Source: Roseomonas alba (GTDB taxonomy: Bacteria; Pseudomonadota; Alphaproteobacteria; Acetobacterales; Acetobacteraceae). From it: a stretch of DNA of 64,000 nt. The first letter of the stretch is position 1; each line of letters begins with the position of its first letter. The stretch covers positions 682,001-746,000 of the forward strand of contig NZ_JAHYBZ010000002.1 in the NCBI RefSeq assembly GCF_019430885.1, read 5' to 3'. Position numbers and translations under genes: made by a program. This document shows positions 24,539-33,244 of the stretch, piece after piece. Below the pieces are notes generated by a model, which saw only the letters and a program-made list of their open reading frames with translations, ran no database searches and was not told the DNA's origin.

Positions 24539-27313
24539 TCAGCCGAAGGCCCCGACCTCATGGCTGATCACTGCCGAGCATTCCCGCACCAGGGCGAAGA
24601 TCGCCGCCATGGGCCCGAAGATGGTCGCGTGCTCGGCGGCGTAGGAGGCGCCCTCGCGCGGCCCGGCCGGCTCGCCGAAATCAAGCCCGCTCGCGGGATC
24701 GGGTGCCGCGGGGAAGATCTGGCCGAGCAGGTCGAGCACCGGCGGCACGTCGAGTTGCAGCAGCCGCGCGATCAGGCTGTCGCGCGTCGCGCCATGGCGC
24801 GGGCTGAATTCCGGCAGGGCGACCGCGAGCAGCCAGAGCCGCTGCACCAGGCACAGCCGCAGCGCATGGGCCAGCACCAGCCGGTCGGGCATGTCGGGCA
24901 GATCGGACCAGGCCGCGCGCAGCGCCTGATGGTCCGCCTGCAAGCGCCGGAACATCCGCCGCGTCGCGGCCGAGAGGTCGAGCCGTTCCAGCGCCGCCGC
25001 GACGGCGGTCAGTGCCTCCCGCCGGCCCGGCCGCTTCGTGAAGCCCGCGCGATCCAGCCAGGGCGACGGATCGAGCATGTCCACCGAGGCCCGCAGCACG
25101 CCTAGGTCCGAGCAGGCCGCCGCCCGTCGTGCCATGGCGAGCGCCCGCGCGAAGCGCGGCGAACGCAGCGCAAGATCCGCGAAATTATCGGGATGCGCGA
25201 CCGCTGCCGCGCCAAGCCCGTGCAGCGTGTTCGCGAGGAATCCCATCTGGTGCAGGATCGCGTTGTTCGGGATCGCGCGAAGCTGGGACGGGTGGGTGAT
25301 CCGTACCGGCCCGCCGGCATCGGACTGCCGCGCGGCGGGGCGTGACCCCGTCTTGTCCAGCAGCCCCGGCCCGAAGGCGCCGAGCAGAGCGGCATAGCCG
25401 GGATCCTCGACGAGGATCGCCATCTCGCGCCGGATGGTGGCGAAGAAGTCCGTGCCCCAATCGGCTTCGGCGTAGATCGGGTCGTCAGTCACGGCGGGCG
25501 GGGCGAAGGCGTGTTCCGCGATGCGCGCCACCGTCGCGAGCGCCAGCCGGTCCGTGCCGAAGAGCAGATAGCCGTCGCCGCCCTGGAAGGCGGCCTCGTC
25601 GCGCCAGTGCAGGTTGGCCGCGGCCAGCGCGGCCCGCGCCGCCGGCGGGGAAAGATAGGCGAAGCGATCGGTCAGGCTGTTCGGATGCCCGCCGCGGCCG
25701 ATGCTCTCGCCATGGGTGTCGAACAGCACCAGTTCGATGCCTTCGAGGCCATGGCGGCGCATCTGCTCCGCCAGGCGGATCTTCAGCCGTTCGGCGAGAT
25801 ACGACGCGGCGAGCTGCCCGACATAGCGGCCGGAATCCGAATAGCCGAATTGCAGGCAGAGCCGCCCATGCTGGCGCAGATAGTCGCGGAAATGCGGGCT
25901 GCGCAGGGCTTCTTCCAGCACCCGCTCGCCGCGTTCCAGCGCATCCGCGGTCTCGAACAGCGGCGATATCTCGACGCGGTCCGCAATGCCGAAGCGCCTC
26001 GCGAGCCACAGCGCAGCGAGCAGCGTGTAGCCCGTCTCGGTCTCGGCGATCAGGAAGCGGATCGGCTGGCTGCCATCGACATGCTTGATGACCTGCGCGC
26101 AGGTCATGATGAGCCGCACCGCCGAGGCTTGCTCCGCCAGCAGCGCCCCGAAATCGAGCGGTATGGGCACGACCTCGGACAGCGCGGCATTCACCTGGGC
26201 GAGCAGCCCGCGCCGCGCCGCGCGATCCTCCGGCGCGGCGGCGATGCCGAGGCGCTGGCGCAGCGCATTGTGCACCTGCGCCGCGTTCAGCCGCACATGG
26301 GTATGCGCCAGCGCCAACCCATGCGCCGCGAGCCCGGCCCGCTGCACGGCGAGCCCCAGCCGCGTCGCCTCATCCGGCGCCGCCGCGATCGCCGCGGGGA
26401 ACAGGCCGAGCAGCGGATCGAGGTCGGTCAGCGCGGCCTCGCGCTTCTCGATCATCGCGAGGGCGAAGCGGCGGGTCGATTCCGCATCGGGCTTCGCTGG
26501 CGCTGCTTCCTCCTGCACCGCGACCGCCGCGGCGGCCTCCCGCGCGCGATCCACGATGGGCGCCGTGCAGGCGCCGAGCGGTTCCAGCCGATCGGCGAGA
26601 CGCGCCAATTGCAGCCGCTTCATGCGCAGCCTCAGTCGCAGCGTGTCGTTCCAGCCGATATCCGTCCGTCCGTCCGTGTCGTAGCCGACCCAGGAGGTGA
26701 GGATCACCGGCCGCGGCCGAAGCTGCAGCGCGCGCTCGCCCCAGACCGTGCGCGCCGCCTCGAACAGCGCGGCGGACAGCGCATCCAGCGCATCGCGCCC
26801 GCGCGCGATCGCGGCCGCGGCCTGGGCGAATTCCTCCTCCAGCGTGACCGGCGCGGGGCGATGCGACAGGCCCTCGGGCAGCGGTACGCCGCCGGCGGCC
26901 TCGGCCAGCGCCGTGCCGGTCGCGAGCGGCAGGGAGAAGGTCGGATGCGCGGTGAAGACCGCGGCGAAACGGGTCCGTTCCACCGCCTCCCGGAACGCCG
27001 CGAAGGGCACCGGGCTGTCCTCGGGGTCCGGGCGGACCAGGCGCCCGGCGACAGCGGCGAGGGCCGCCGTGTCCTCCCCCATGCCGGTATAGGCGGCGAG
27101 GCGCGTCGCGCGTTCCTGCGCCGCCTCCCGCGCCATGCGTCCGATCAGCAGCTTGAGCGCATCGAGCGTCACCCGCCCCTCGTCGAGCGCCCGGCTGAGA
27201 TCGAGCGCGACCAGCAGCACCGGATCGCCGAAGGGATCGGCCGCCGCTGCCTCCCGTGCGGCGCGCAGGCGGCCAAGCAGGTCGGCGAGGAGATCGGTCG
27301 GGGCAACATCCAT
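24539..27313 (-). CDS. Divergent phosphoenolpyruvate carboxylase-like protein
   Basis: 924 residues from ATG 27313 (another start lies at 27328). The fold and landmarks of PEP carboxylase are present: TAHPTF (121-126, usually TAHPTE), SWVGYDTDGR (usually SWMGGDRDGN), LFDTHGESIGRGGHP (usually FHGRGG..GRGG), GYSDSGR (usually GYSDSAK) and RAIPN (usually RAIPW). The bicarbonate/PEP site is therefore altered at several normally invariant positions, including the FHGRGG histidine/arginine and the GYSDSxK lysine. It is either an alphaproteobacterial PEPC subgroup or a PEPC-derived enzyme with another reaction. Membership of the superfamily is secure; activity is not. Confidence 0.72.
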   Translation of the reverse strand: MDVAPTDLLADLLGRLRAAREAAAADPFGDPVLLVALDLSRALDEGRVTLDALKLLIGRMAREAAQERATRLAAYTGMGEDTAALAAVAGRLVRPDPEDSPVPFAAFREAVERTRFAAVFTAHPTFSLPLATGTALAEAAGGVPLPEGLSHRPAPVTLEEEFAQAAAAIARGRDALDALSAALFEAARTVWGERALQLRPRPVILTSWVGYDTDGRTDIGWNDTLRLRLRMKRLQLARLADRLEPLGACTAPIVDRAREAAAAVAVQEEAAPAKPDAESTRRFALAMIEKREAALTDLDPLLGLFPAAIAAAPDEATRLGLAVQRAGLAAHGLALAHTHVRLNAAQVHNALRQRLGIAAAPEDRAARRGLLAQVNAALSEVVPIPLDFGALLAEQASAVRLIMTCAQVIKHVDGSQPIRFLIAETETGYTLLAALWLARRFGIADRVEISPLFETADALERGERVLEEALRSPHFRDYLRQHGRLCLQFGYSDSGRYVGQLAASYLAERLKIRLAEQMRRHGLEGIELVLFDTHGESIGRGGHPNSLTDRFAYLSPPAARAALAAANLHWRDEAAFQGGDGYLLFGTDRLALATVARIAEHAFAPPAVTDDPIYAEADWGTDFFATIRREMAILVEDPGYAALLGAFGPGLLDKTGSRPAARQSDAGGPVRITHPSQLRAIPNNAILHQMGFLANTLHGLGAAAVAHPDNFADLALRSPRFARALAMARRAAACSDLGVLRASVDMLDPSPWLDRAGFTKRPGRREALTAVAAALERLDLSAATRRMFRRLQADHQALRAAWSDLPDMPDRLVLAHALRLCLVQRLWLLAVALPEFSPRHGATRDSLIARLLQLDVPPVLDLLGQIFPAAPDPASGLDFGEPAGPREGASYAAEHATIFGPMAAIFALVRECSAVISHEVGAFG

Positions 27314-27436
27314 GGGACCATGCTGCATCCGCACAGTCCGCCAAGGCGAGTCCGAAACGCCGCGACATTGTCCCCTGCCCCGGTCCATGCGAGCCTTTCG
27401 CATCACCGCGCCAGGCGCGGATCGGGAGGAGAGCGC

Positions 27437-28432
27437 ATGAAACGCGCATCATCAGGCGGCGCGGTGTCACGCCGGGCCATGCTGGCGGCGGCTGGTTGCC
27501 TCGCTGCGCCACGCTTCGCCGCGGCGCAGGGCGAATGGCCGAACAAGCCGGTGCGCATGGTGGTGCCCTATGGTGCCGGCAACCTCGCCGACCATGTCGC
27601 CCGCGTGCTGGCGGAGGAATTGCAGCAACGCTGGGGCCAGCGCGTCGTCGCCGACAACCAGCCCGGCGCAGGCGGCGCGATCGGCGTGCAGCAGATCGCC
27701 CGCGCAGCACCCGATGGCTACACGATCGGGCTGGTGGCGATGGCGGCTCTCGTCATCACGCCGCATATGACGCGCGCACCCTATGATCCGCTGCGCGACC
27801 TGACGCCGGTCGCCGGCGTCACCGTCGCGGCGGGTTCGCTGACGCTGCGCAGCGAGCTCGGCATCACCACCCTGCCCGACTTCGTCACCGCGGCGCGGGC
27901 GCGGCCGGCGGGCGATCCCTTCTTCTACTACTCTGCCGGCAACGGCACGGTGCCGCATCTGAACTTCGAGATCCTACGCCGCACCCTGGACTTCCCTGCC
28001 CAGCATGTCCCGTATCGCACCAGCCCGGCGGGGCTCGCGGATCTGCTCGCCGGCCGCGTCCAGGCGACGATGGACAGTTTCAGCGTGGTACTGCCCGCCA
28101 TCCAGGCCGGCACGCTGCGCGCCGTGGTGGCGACGCCGCGCCGGCGCCTGCCCGAGATCCCGAACGTTCCCTCGATCGCCGAGGTCGCGCCGCAGGTGGA
28201 ATTCGCCCATGCCTGGCAGGCGGTCCTGGCCCCCGCCGGGCTGCCGCCCGCGATCACCGCGCGCATCGCCGCGGACACCAAGGCAGCGCTGGAAAAGCCC
28301 GACTTCGCCAGCCGCATGCCTGCCGGCGCCGGGCTGTTCGAAGCCGGGCCCGAGGAACTCGCCGCCACCATGCGCCACGACCATGCCCGCTTCGGCGCGC
28401 TGGTGGCGGAACTCGGCCTGCGATCGGAGTGA
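27437..28432 (+). CDS. Bug-family tripartite tricarboxylate transporter receptor, copy 1
   Basis: 331 residues. A Tat-like leader (SRRAMLAAAGCLAAP) is followed by a Bug/TctC periplasmic binding domain: WPNKPVRMVVPYGAGN, VVADNQPGAGGAIG, APDGYTIGL and VPYRTSPAGLADLLAGRVQ. Such receptors bind carboxylates or aromatic acids and often work with shared TctAB permeases elsewhere in the genome; no permease is in this window. AGGAGAGCGC precedes the ATG. The beta-propeller gene starts 4 nt after its stop, which suggests a functional pair. Confidence 0.88.
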   Translation: MKRASSGGAVSRRAMLAAAGCLAAPRFAAAQGEWPNKPVRMVVPYGAGNLADHVARVLAEELQQRWGQRVVADNQPGAGGAIGVQQIARAAPDGYTIGLVAMAALVITPHMTRAPYDPLRDLTPVAGVTVAAGSLTLRSELGITTLPDFVTAARARPAGDPFFYYSAGNGTVPHLNFEILRRTLDFPAQHVPYRTSPAGLADLLAGRVQATMDSFSVVLPAIQAGTLRAVVATPRRRLPEIPNVPSIAEVAPQVEFAHAWQAVLAPAGLPPAITARIAADTKAALEKPDFASRMPAGAGLFEAGPEELAATMRHDHARFGALVAELGLRSE

Positions 28433-28436
28433 GACG

Positions 28437-29417
28437 ATGACGAGCTACCGCGTGACCCGGCTGCCCGCCAACCCGGTGATCGTGCCCGGGATGGATGCGC
28501 GCATGGGGTCCAACATCCAGGGCCCCTCGGTGATCCGCGTGCCGGATTGGGTGAAGGATCCGCTCGGCCGCTACTACTGCTACTTCGCCGACCACAAGGG
28601 CGACTACATCCGCCTGGCCTATGCCGATGCGCCCGAGGGACCCTGGCAGGTCCATGGCCCCGGCAGCCTGGCGCTGCCCGAAAGCCTGTTCCCCACCGTC
28701 TCCCCGCCCGTGCCGGCCGATATCGCCAGCGGCGACCGGCTGCCCGGCAGCGCGCCTGACGGCACCCCTGGCATCCCCGACCCGATGGAGGACGCCACCC
28801 ATCCGCACATCGCCTCACCGGACGTGCATGTGGATGACGCGAAGCGCCGCATCGTGATGTATTTCCACGGCCTCGCCGGCTTCCGCACCCAGCGCAGCCG
28901 CGTGGCGCTGTCCGAGGACGGGCTGCGTTTCCAGGCCCTGCCTGACCTGCTCGGCCCGTCCTACTTCCGGGTCTTCCAGCATGGGGGCTGGAGCTATGCG
29001 CTCGCCATGCCGGGGATCGTGTTCCGCTCGAAGAATGGGCTGACCGGCTTCGAGCGTGGCCCGACCCTGTTCCCCGGCACCCAGCGCCACACCGCGCTGC
29101 GCCTGCGCGGCGACACGCTGGAGGTGTTCTGGACGCGGGTCGGCGACACGCCGGAATCCATCCTGCTGTCCACCGTGGATCTGTCCGGCGACTGGATGGG
29201 CTGGCGCGCCGAGGGCGAAGCGGTGGTGCTGCGGCCCGAGACAGACTGGGAAGGCGCCGGCCTGCCGCTGGAACGGTCCTGGCGCGGGGCGATCAACCAC
29301 CCGGTCAACCAGCTCCGCGATCCGTGCATCCTGGAGGATGATGGGCGCGTCCTGCTGTACTACGCGGTGCAAGGCGAGGCCGGGATCGCAGTCGCGGAAC
29401 TGACGCCGGGTTCCTAG
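28437..29417 (+). CDS. Five-bladed beta-propeller protein (GH32/GH43-like)
   Basis: 326 residues starting MTSYRVTRLPANPVI, 4 nt after the Bug gene. Blade-like repeats are visible: KDPLGRYYCYFADHKGDYIRLAYAD, THPHIASPDVHVDDAKRRIVMYFHG and RDPCILEDDGRVLLYYAVQGEAGIAVAEL, the last typical of GH43/GH32 propellers. There is no signal peptide, so it acts in the cytoplasm. Catalytic acidic residues cannot be assigned with confidence, so glycosidase activity is only a hypothesis. Pairing with a carboxylate receptor is unusual. Confidence 0.6.
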   Translation: MTSYRVTRLPANPVIVPGMDARMGSNIQGPSVIRVPDWVKDPLGRYYCYFADHKGDYIRLAYADAPEGPWQVHGPGSLALPESLFPTVSPPVPADIASGDRLPGSAPDGTPGIPDPMEDATHPHIASPDVHVDDAKRRIVMYFHGLAGFRTQRSRVALSEDGLRFQALPDLLGPSYFRVFQHGGWSYALAMPGIVFRSKNGLTGFERGPTLFPGTQRHTALRLRGDTLEVFWTRVGDTPESILLSTVDLSGDWMGWRAEGEAVVLRPETDWEGAGLPLERSWRGAINHPVNQLRDPCILEDDGRVLLYYAVQGEAGIAVAELTPGS

Positions 29418-29837
29418 GACCGTTTCTGATCCCAACGGCCCGCAGGAACGACCGGTGCGGCCGGAATTGGAGGGGCTCTGCCCCTCCAAGCCACCCCGCC
29501 ACGGGATCCCAAAGACGTTGCCATGCAACGTCTTTGAGGCCCCATCGGCCCGAGGCCTTTGGAAACCGTCACTTGGCGCTGTGCAGCGCAGGCGCCCTAT
29601 TCCCCTTGCAACGCGTTCCCTGCGCAAAGGCGGATGCCGACACCCATCCTGTCAGTCGCGCAAAGCGCCAGGTGTTGGTTTCCAAAGGCCTTTCGGCCTT
29701 TGGTGGGGTGAGCCCGAGAGGGGCAAAGCCCCTCTCGGTTCCACGCAGCAGGCAAGGGACCACGCGCGCGATTGCCATTGCCCCGCGCTACGCCCGTCGC
29801 GCATCGTGGCCGCCTTCCCGCCCCCCGAGGTCACGCC
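29418..29837. other. Gene-free stretch occupied by repeat element A
   Basis: The 420 bases between the propeller gene and the serine hydrolase gene hold no credible gene. They contain a complete copy of the dispersed structured repeat (29467-29741); the remaining flanks show nothing recognisable. Confidence 0.7.
29467..29741 (+). repeat. Dispersed structured element, copy A
   Basis: Four clear hairpins: TTGGAGGGGC/GCCCCTCCAA (29467-29476 with 29480-29489); AAAGACGTTGC/GCAACGTCTTT (29511-29521 with 29525-29535); CCAAAGGCC/GGCCTTTGG (29682-29690 with 29695-29703); CCGAGAGGGGC/GCCCCTCTCGG (29714-29724 with 29728-29738). The two ends are inverted relatives of each other. An AGGCCTTTGGAAACC module near 29553 is shared with the other copies. 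Confidence 0.85.
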
Positions 29838-30806
29838 ATGCAACGCCGCCGCCTTCCCCTGCTGCTCGCAGCCGCGCCGGTCGCGGGTGCCCTCGCGCAA
29901 CCCGCGGCCGATCCCGTGCTGGCCGAAGCGATGCGCGACGTCGCCGCCATGCCCGGCGAGGCCGCGGCGCTGATCGAGGCCACCGGCCCCAAGGGCCGGC
30001 TCCGCGCCGCGCATCGCGACACGGCACCGATCTTTGTCGGAAGCTGCATCAAGACCTTCATCCTCGCCGCCTGGCTGCAGGAGGTCGAAGCGGGCCGGCT
30101 GTCGCTCGACGAGACCCTGCCGGTGGATGACGGGGTGCGGTCACTAATCAGCCCGGTGCTCGGCGGGGTGAGCGGCACCGTCTCCGCGCGCACGGCGCTG
30201 GAGGCGATGATCAGCCACAGCGACAACACCGCGACCGACATCGCCATGCGCCGCGTCGGCCCGGCCCGCGTGCGGCGCCTCATCGCGGAGATGGGCCTCG
30301 CCGGCACGCGCATTCCCGACAGCACGCGCATCATGATCTCGACCATGGCCGGCGCGCCGCCGGGGACGGATCTCGGCTGGGCGGGCATGCGCGCCATCGC
30401 CGCCGGCGACCGGCTGCCGGGCACGCCGCTGCCCGTCATCAATCCACACCAGACGATGGTCAGCACGGCGCAGGATCTCTGCACCTGGTACGAGCGCGCC
30501 CTGGGCGGCGCGGTCTTCGCGCAGGCCTCCTCACTGGCCGAGTTCAAGCGCATCAGTTCCTGGGCCGACGCCATGCCGCGCGTCTCCCTCCCCGACGTCA
30601 TGGCCTATGGCAAGGGCGGCAGCATCGACTGGAACAGCAGCCAGGCGGTCGCGGTGGCGGGCCAGATGATCGACGGCCCGGTGCGCGCCACCTTCTTCTG
30701 GGGCGCGAACTGGCCCGGCGAGCCCGACAGCGCCCCGGCGGTCATCGACCGCCTCGCCGGCACGCTGCGGGCCGCGCTGGCGCGCGCCGTCGCCGTGCTG
30801 GCCTGA
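29838..30806 (+). CDS. SxxK serine hydrolase, class A beta-lactamase-like
   Basis: 322 residues from ATG 29838 with a signal peptide (MQRRRLPLLLAAAPVAGALA). Penicillin-recognising motifs are in order: Ser69-x-x-Lys72 (SCIK), SDN at 128-130 and Lys259-Gly-Gly (KGG in place of KTG). I see no ExxLN omega-loop glutamate before the INPHQTMVSTAQDL segment. The protein is periplasmic and probably acylated by beta-lactams or peptidoglycan stems; without the deacylating glutamate it may act as a peptidase or sensor rather than an efficient beta-lactamase. It stands alone behind repeat element A. Confidence 0.75.
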   Translation: MQRRRLPLLLAAAPVAGALAQPAADPVLAEAMRDVAAMPGEAAALIEATGPKGRLRAAHRDTAPIFVGSCIKTFILAAWLQEVEAGRLSLDETLPVDDGVRSLISPVLGGVSGTVSARTALEAMISHSDNTATDIAMRRVGPARVRRLIAEMGLAGTRIPDSTRIMISTMAGAPPGTDLGWAGMRAIAAGDRLPGTPLPVINPHQTMVSTAQDLCTWYERALGGAVFAQASSLAEFKRISSWADAMPRVSLPDVMAYGKGGSIDWNSSQAVAVAGQMIDGPVRATFFWGANWPGEPDSAPAVIDRLAGTLRAALARAVAVLA

Positions 30807-30883
30807 CCGACCGGTTGGGCGAGCCCTCGACAAGCACCCCCGATCCCGGCAAGGCTTCCGGCCAAGCGATACGAGGAACCGCC

Positions 30884-31882
30884 ATGACCCTGCTTGAGAA
30901 CCTCAAGGGCCGCCTTCGCCTGCCGCTGATCGGCTCGCCGCTGTTCATCATCTCGGTGCCGGACCTGGTGGTGGCGCAATGCACCTCCGGCGTCATCGGG
31001 TCGATGCCGTCGCTCAATGCGCGGCCGGTGGAGCAGCTCGATGCGTGGCTGGCCGAGATCAAGGAGCGGCTCGCGGCGCATGACGCGGCGCATCCCGACC
31101 GGCCTGCCGCGCCCTTCGCCATCAACCTGATCGTGCATCGTTCGAACGACCGGCTGGAGCAGGACCTCGCACTCTGCGTGAAGCACAAGGTGCCGCTCAT
31201 CATCACCTCCCTCGGCGCGCGGCCGGAGGTAAACCAGGCGATCCACGCCTATGGCGGCTACGTCATCCACGACGTGATCAACCAGACCTTCGCCCACAAG
31301 GCGATCGAGAAGGGCGCGGACGGGCTGGTGCTGGTCGCCGCCGGCGCGGGCGGGCATGCCGGCGCGCAATCCCCCTTCGCCATGCTGCAGGAAACCCGCG
31401 CCTGGTTCGACGGGCCGATCGCACTGTCGGGAGCCATGGCCCATGGCCGCTCCATCCTCGCCGCCGAGGCGATGGGGGCGGATTTCGCCTATATGGGCAC
31501 CGCCTTCATCGCGACGCAGGAAGCGCGGGCGGTCGAGGACTACAAGGCCATGATCGTCGGCTCGGGGGCCGAGGACATCATCTACACCAACCTGATCACT
31601 GGCGTTCACGGCAACTACCTCAAGCCGTCGCTGCGCGCGGCGGGGCTCGACCCGGACAACCTCGCGGGCGTCGAGGGCTCGACAATGAATTTCGGCACCG
31701 ACCGCAAGCGCAAGTGGAAGGACATCTGGGGTGCGGGGCAGTCAGTGAGCGGGCTGAAGGAGGTCGTCCCCGCCGCCGCGCTGATCGACCGGCTGGCGGC
31801 GGAGTATGCGGCGGCGCGGGCGCGCATCAATGCGGGCTCGCCGCTGGTCAATCCGGCCTGGGGACGTCGCGCGGCCGCCTGA
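30884..31882 (+). CDS. Nitronate monooxygenase (2-nitropropane dioxygenase family)
   Basis: 332 residues from ATG 30884, with GAGGAACC upstream. An FMN-dependent TIM barrel: PLIGSPLFIISVPDLVVAQ, LIITSLGARPEV, GADGLVLVAAGAGGHAG (the family's phosphate-binding GxxGGHxG region), SGAMAHGRSILAAEAMGADFAYMGTAFIAT. It oxidises alkyl nitronates to carbonyl and nitrite, though many homologues have other flavin reactions. The histidine in GGHAG matches the usual catalytic or binding position. It is monocistronic and followed by a strong hairpin. Confidence 0.85.
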   Translation: MTLLENLKGRLRLPLIGSPLFIISVPDLVVAQCTSGVIGSMPSLNARPVEQLDAWLAEIKERLAAHDAAHPDRPAAPFAINLIVHRSNDRLEQDLALCVKHKVPLIITSLGARPEVNQAIHAYGGYVIHDVINQTFAHKAIEKGADGLVLVAAGAGGHAGAQSPFAMLQETRAWFDGPIALSGAMAHGRSILAAEAMGADFAYMGTAFIATQEARAVEDYKAMIVGSGAEDIIYTNLITGVHGNYLKPSLRAAGLDPDNLAGVEGSTMNFGTDRKRKWKDIWGAGQSVSGLKEVVPAAALIDRLAAEYAAARARINAGSPLVNPAWGRRAAA

Positions 31883-31896
31883 GGCACGGCTCCCGC

Positions 31897-31925
31897 CCGT
31901 CGCGCAACGTCTCCTTGCGCGACGG
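31897..31925 (+). terminator. Hairpin after nitronate monooxygenase
   Basis: An 11-bp perfect stem, 31897-31907 with 31915-31925, and the 7-nt loop CGTCTCC, begins 14 nt after the stop codon. No T-tract follows. The rest of the 299-bp gap to the lipase shows no gene. Confidence 0.55.
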
Positions 31926-32181
31926 CATCGCGGCGCTGGCGGAGCAGCCGGGCGCCGCGGCGCATCCGTCCCGCTGCGATCAGTATGAACCGTTTCTCAC
32001 GGCCGATCGCCGGCCGCGGCATGCGCCAGACCGCGGTATTCCGTCGCCGTACAGACATCGCCGATTCCGCACGCCGCCCGCCCGCCGCGAGCACTCGTTG
32101 TGGCTGTGACCTTCGTCGCTATTCCGCAATCAATGCCTGCCCTACTCCCGCGGGCACGGCAAAGCCGGAAGAAAGGCGACG

Positions 32182-32901
32182 ATGTACGACATACTGAACA
32201 TGGCCCGCATCGCGGCCGATGTTTACGAAGATGCTTCTGACTCGAGCATGCTGCGTGACTGGCACACCAGCCTCGTTCAGGACCTCTACGAGAATGACAA
32301 CTTCCGCGCCCGGGTCTACTGGAAGGGCTCCGGCCACAAGATCGCCTGTGTCTGCTTCCGCGGCACGGCGAACCTGAAGGATGCGGTGGCGGCGGATCTC
32401 GGCGGCATCGGCCTCGGGCTCAACGCGCTCGCGATGAAGCTGAACGACGCGCTGGAATTCACCTCAGGAGTCTCGCGCCAGGCGGAGATCACCTGGCTGA
32501 CCGGTCATTCGCTCGGTGGCGCCTTCGTGCAGATGGTCGGCGCGATCCTGGGCCTGCCAGGCATCACCTGGAACGCGCCGGGGGCGCTTGCGCTGGTGAA
32601 CCAGCTCTCCTCCAACCCGATCCGCGCCGCGGTGGGCGGGGCCGGCTCGGCCGGCGTCGGCTTCCTGGCGAGTCTCGGGACGCTCGGGCTCGGCGGTCGG
32701 CTGGTGACGGCGCTGAACCAGGTCGTTGCCGCCAGCGGCGACGAGGCCTTCGCGCCCATCGCCAATCTCCGCGGCAATTGGGACCCGGTGAGCAAGTTCG
32801 GCAGCCATGTCGGCATGCCGTTGCAGACCATCGATTGCCCGACACAGTCCCCGCACCCGCACAGCATGGTGCCGATCATCCGGGCGCTGGAACAGCGCTG
32901 A
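32182..32901 (+). CDS. Class 3-like lipase / alpha-beta hydrolase
   Basis: 239 residues. The nucleophile elbow GHSLGG carries Ser110, and CFRGTAN (58-64) is the oxyanion-hole region typical of class 3 lipases. Candidate acid and base are Asp in RGNWDPVSKF (~198) and His in HPHSMVPII near the C-terminus. No signal peptide is seen, but a glycine/alanine-rich insertion (about 147-170) could be a membrane-active lid. It probably hydrolyses acylglycerol or another ester. AAGGCGACG precedes the ATG. Confidence 0.75.
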   Translation: MYDILNMARIAADVYEDASDSSMLRDWHTSLVQDLYENDNFRARVYWKGSGHKIACVCFRGTANLKDAVAADLGGIGLGLNALAMKLNDALEFTSGVSRQAEITWLTGHSLGGAFVQMVGAILGLPGITWNAPGALALVNQLSSNPIRAAVGGAGSAGVGFLASLGTLGLGGRLVTALNQVVAASGDEAFAPIANLRGNWDPVSKFGSHVGMPLQTIDCPTQSPHPHSMVPIIRALEQR

Positions 32902-33244
32902 CCGACCCGGCGCGCATTTGACGTCGCGGGGGCCTCGCCCCGCCACGGGAACCCATTGGCGTTGCGGTGCAACGGCAATGGGAATCCGTCGGCCGAAGAG
33001 TCTTCGGAAACCTCGAGCTGGCGCGCTGCGCCGCTGCCGGAACACCGCTCTCGCGTACAGGACGTGCCGGGAGGGGTCAGCGCCGACCGGCGGCGCAACA
33101 TCAAGCGCCGGCGGTCCGGGCAACGTAGTGGGCAGGGGATTGCATCGACGTTGCGACCCAACGCCGATGGGGGACCCGGCAGCATGATCCGGAGAGGCAG
33201 TGCCCCTCCGGTTCCTGCCCAGGCGGCGCTTTGCCGCGGCGCTG
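32902..33244. other. Gene-free stretch between convergent genes, occupied by repeat element B
   Basis: No gene is supported in these 343 bases between the lipase and the aminotransferase. Almost all of it belongs to a degenerate copy of the dispersed structured element (32926-33215). Confidence 0.65.
32926..33215 (+). repeat. Dispersed structured element, copy B (degenerate)
   Basis: The hairpins match the positions of copies A and D with changed sequence: GCGGGG/CCCCGC at 32926-32943; a 14-bp stem at 32952-32965 with 32969-32982 (one mismatch, loop GGT); the palindrome CCGAAGA-G-TCTTCGG (32993-33007) followed by AAACC; and a terminal hairpin 33189-33198 with 33202-33211 (one mismatch). Confidence 0.75.

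Noticed and set aside
25511-27436. Long plus-strand frame in front of the Bug receptor
   Set aside because: It is antisense to the PEP-carboxylase-like gene; the receptor's signal peptide starts cleanly at 27437 after AGGAGAGCGC.
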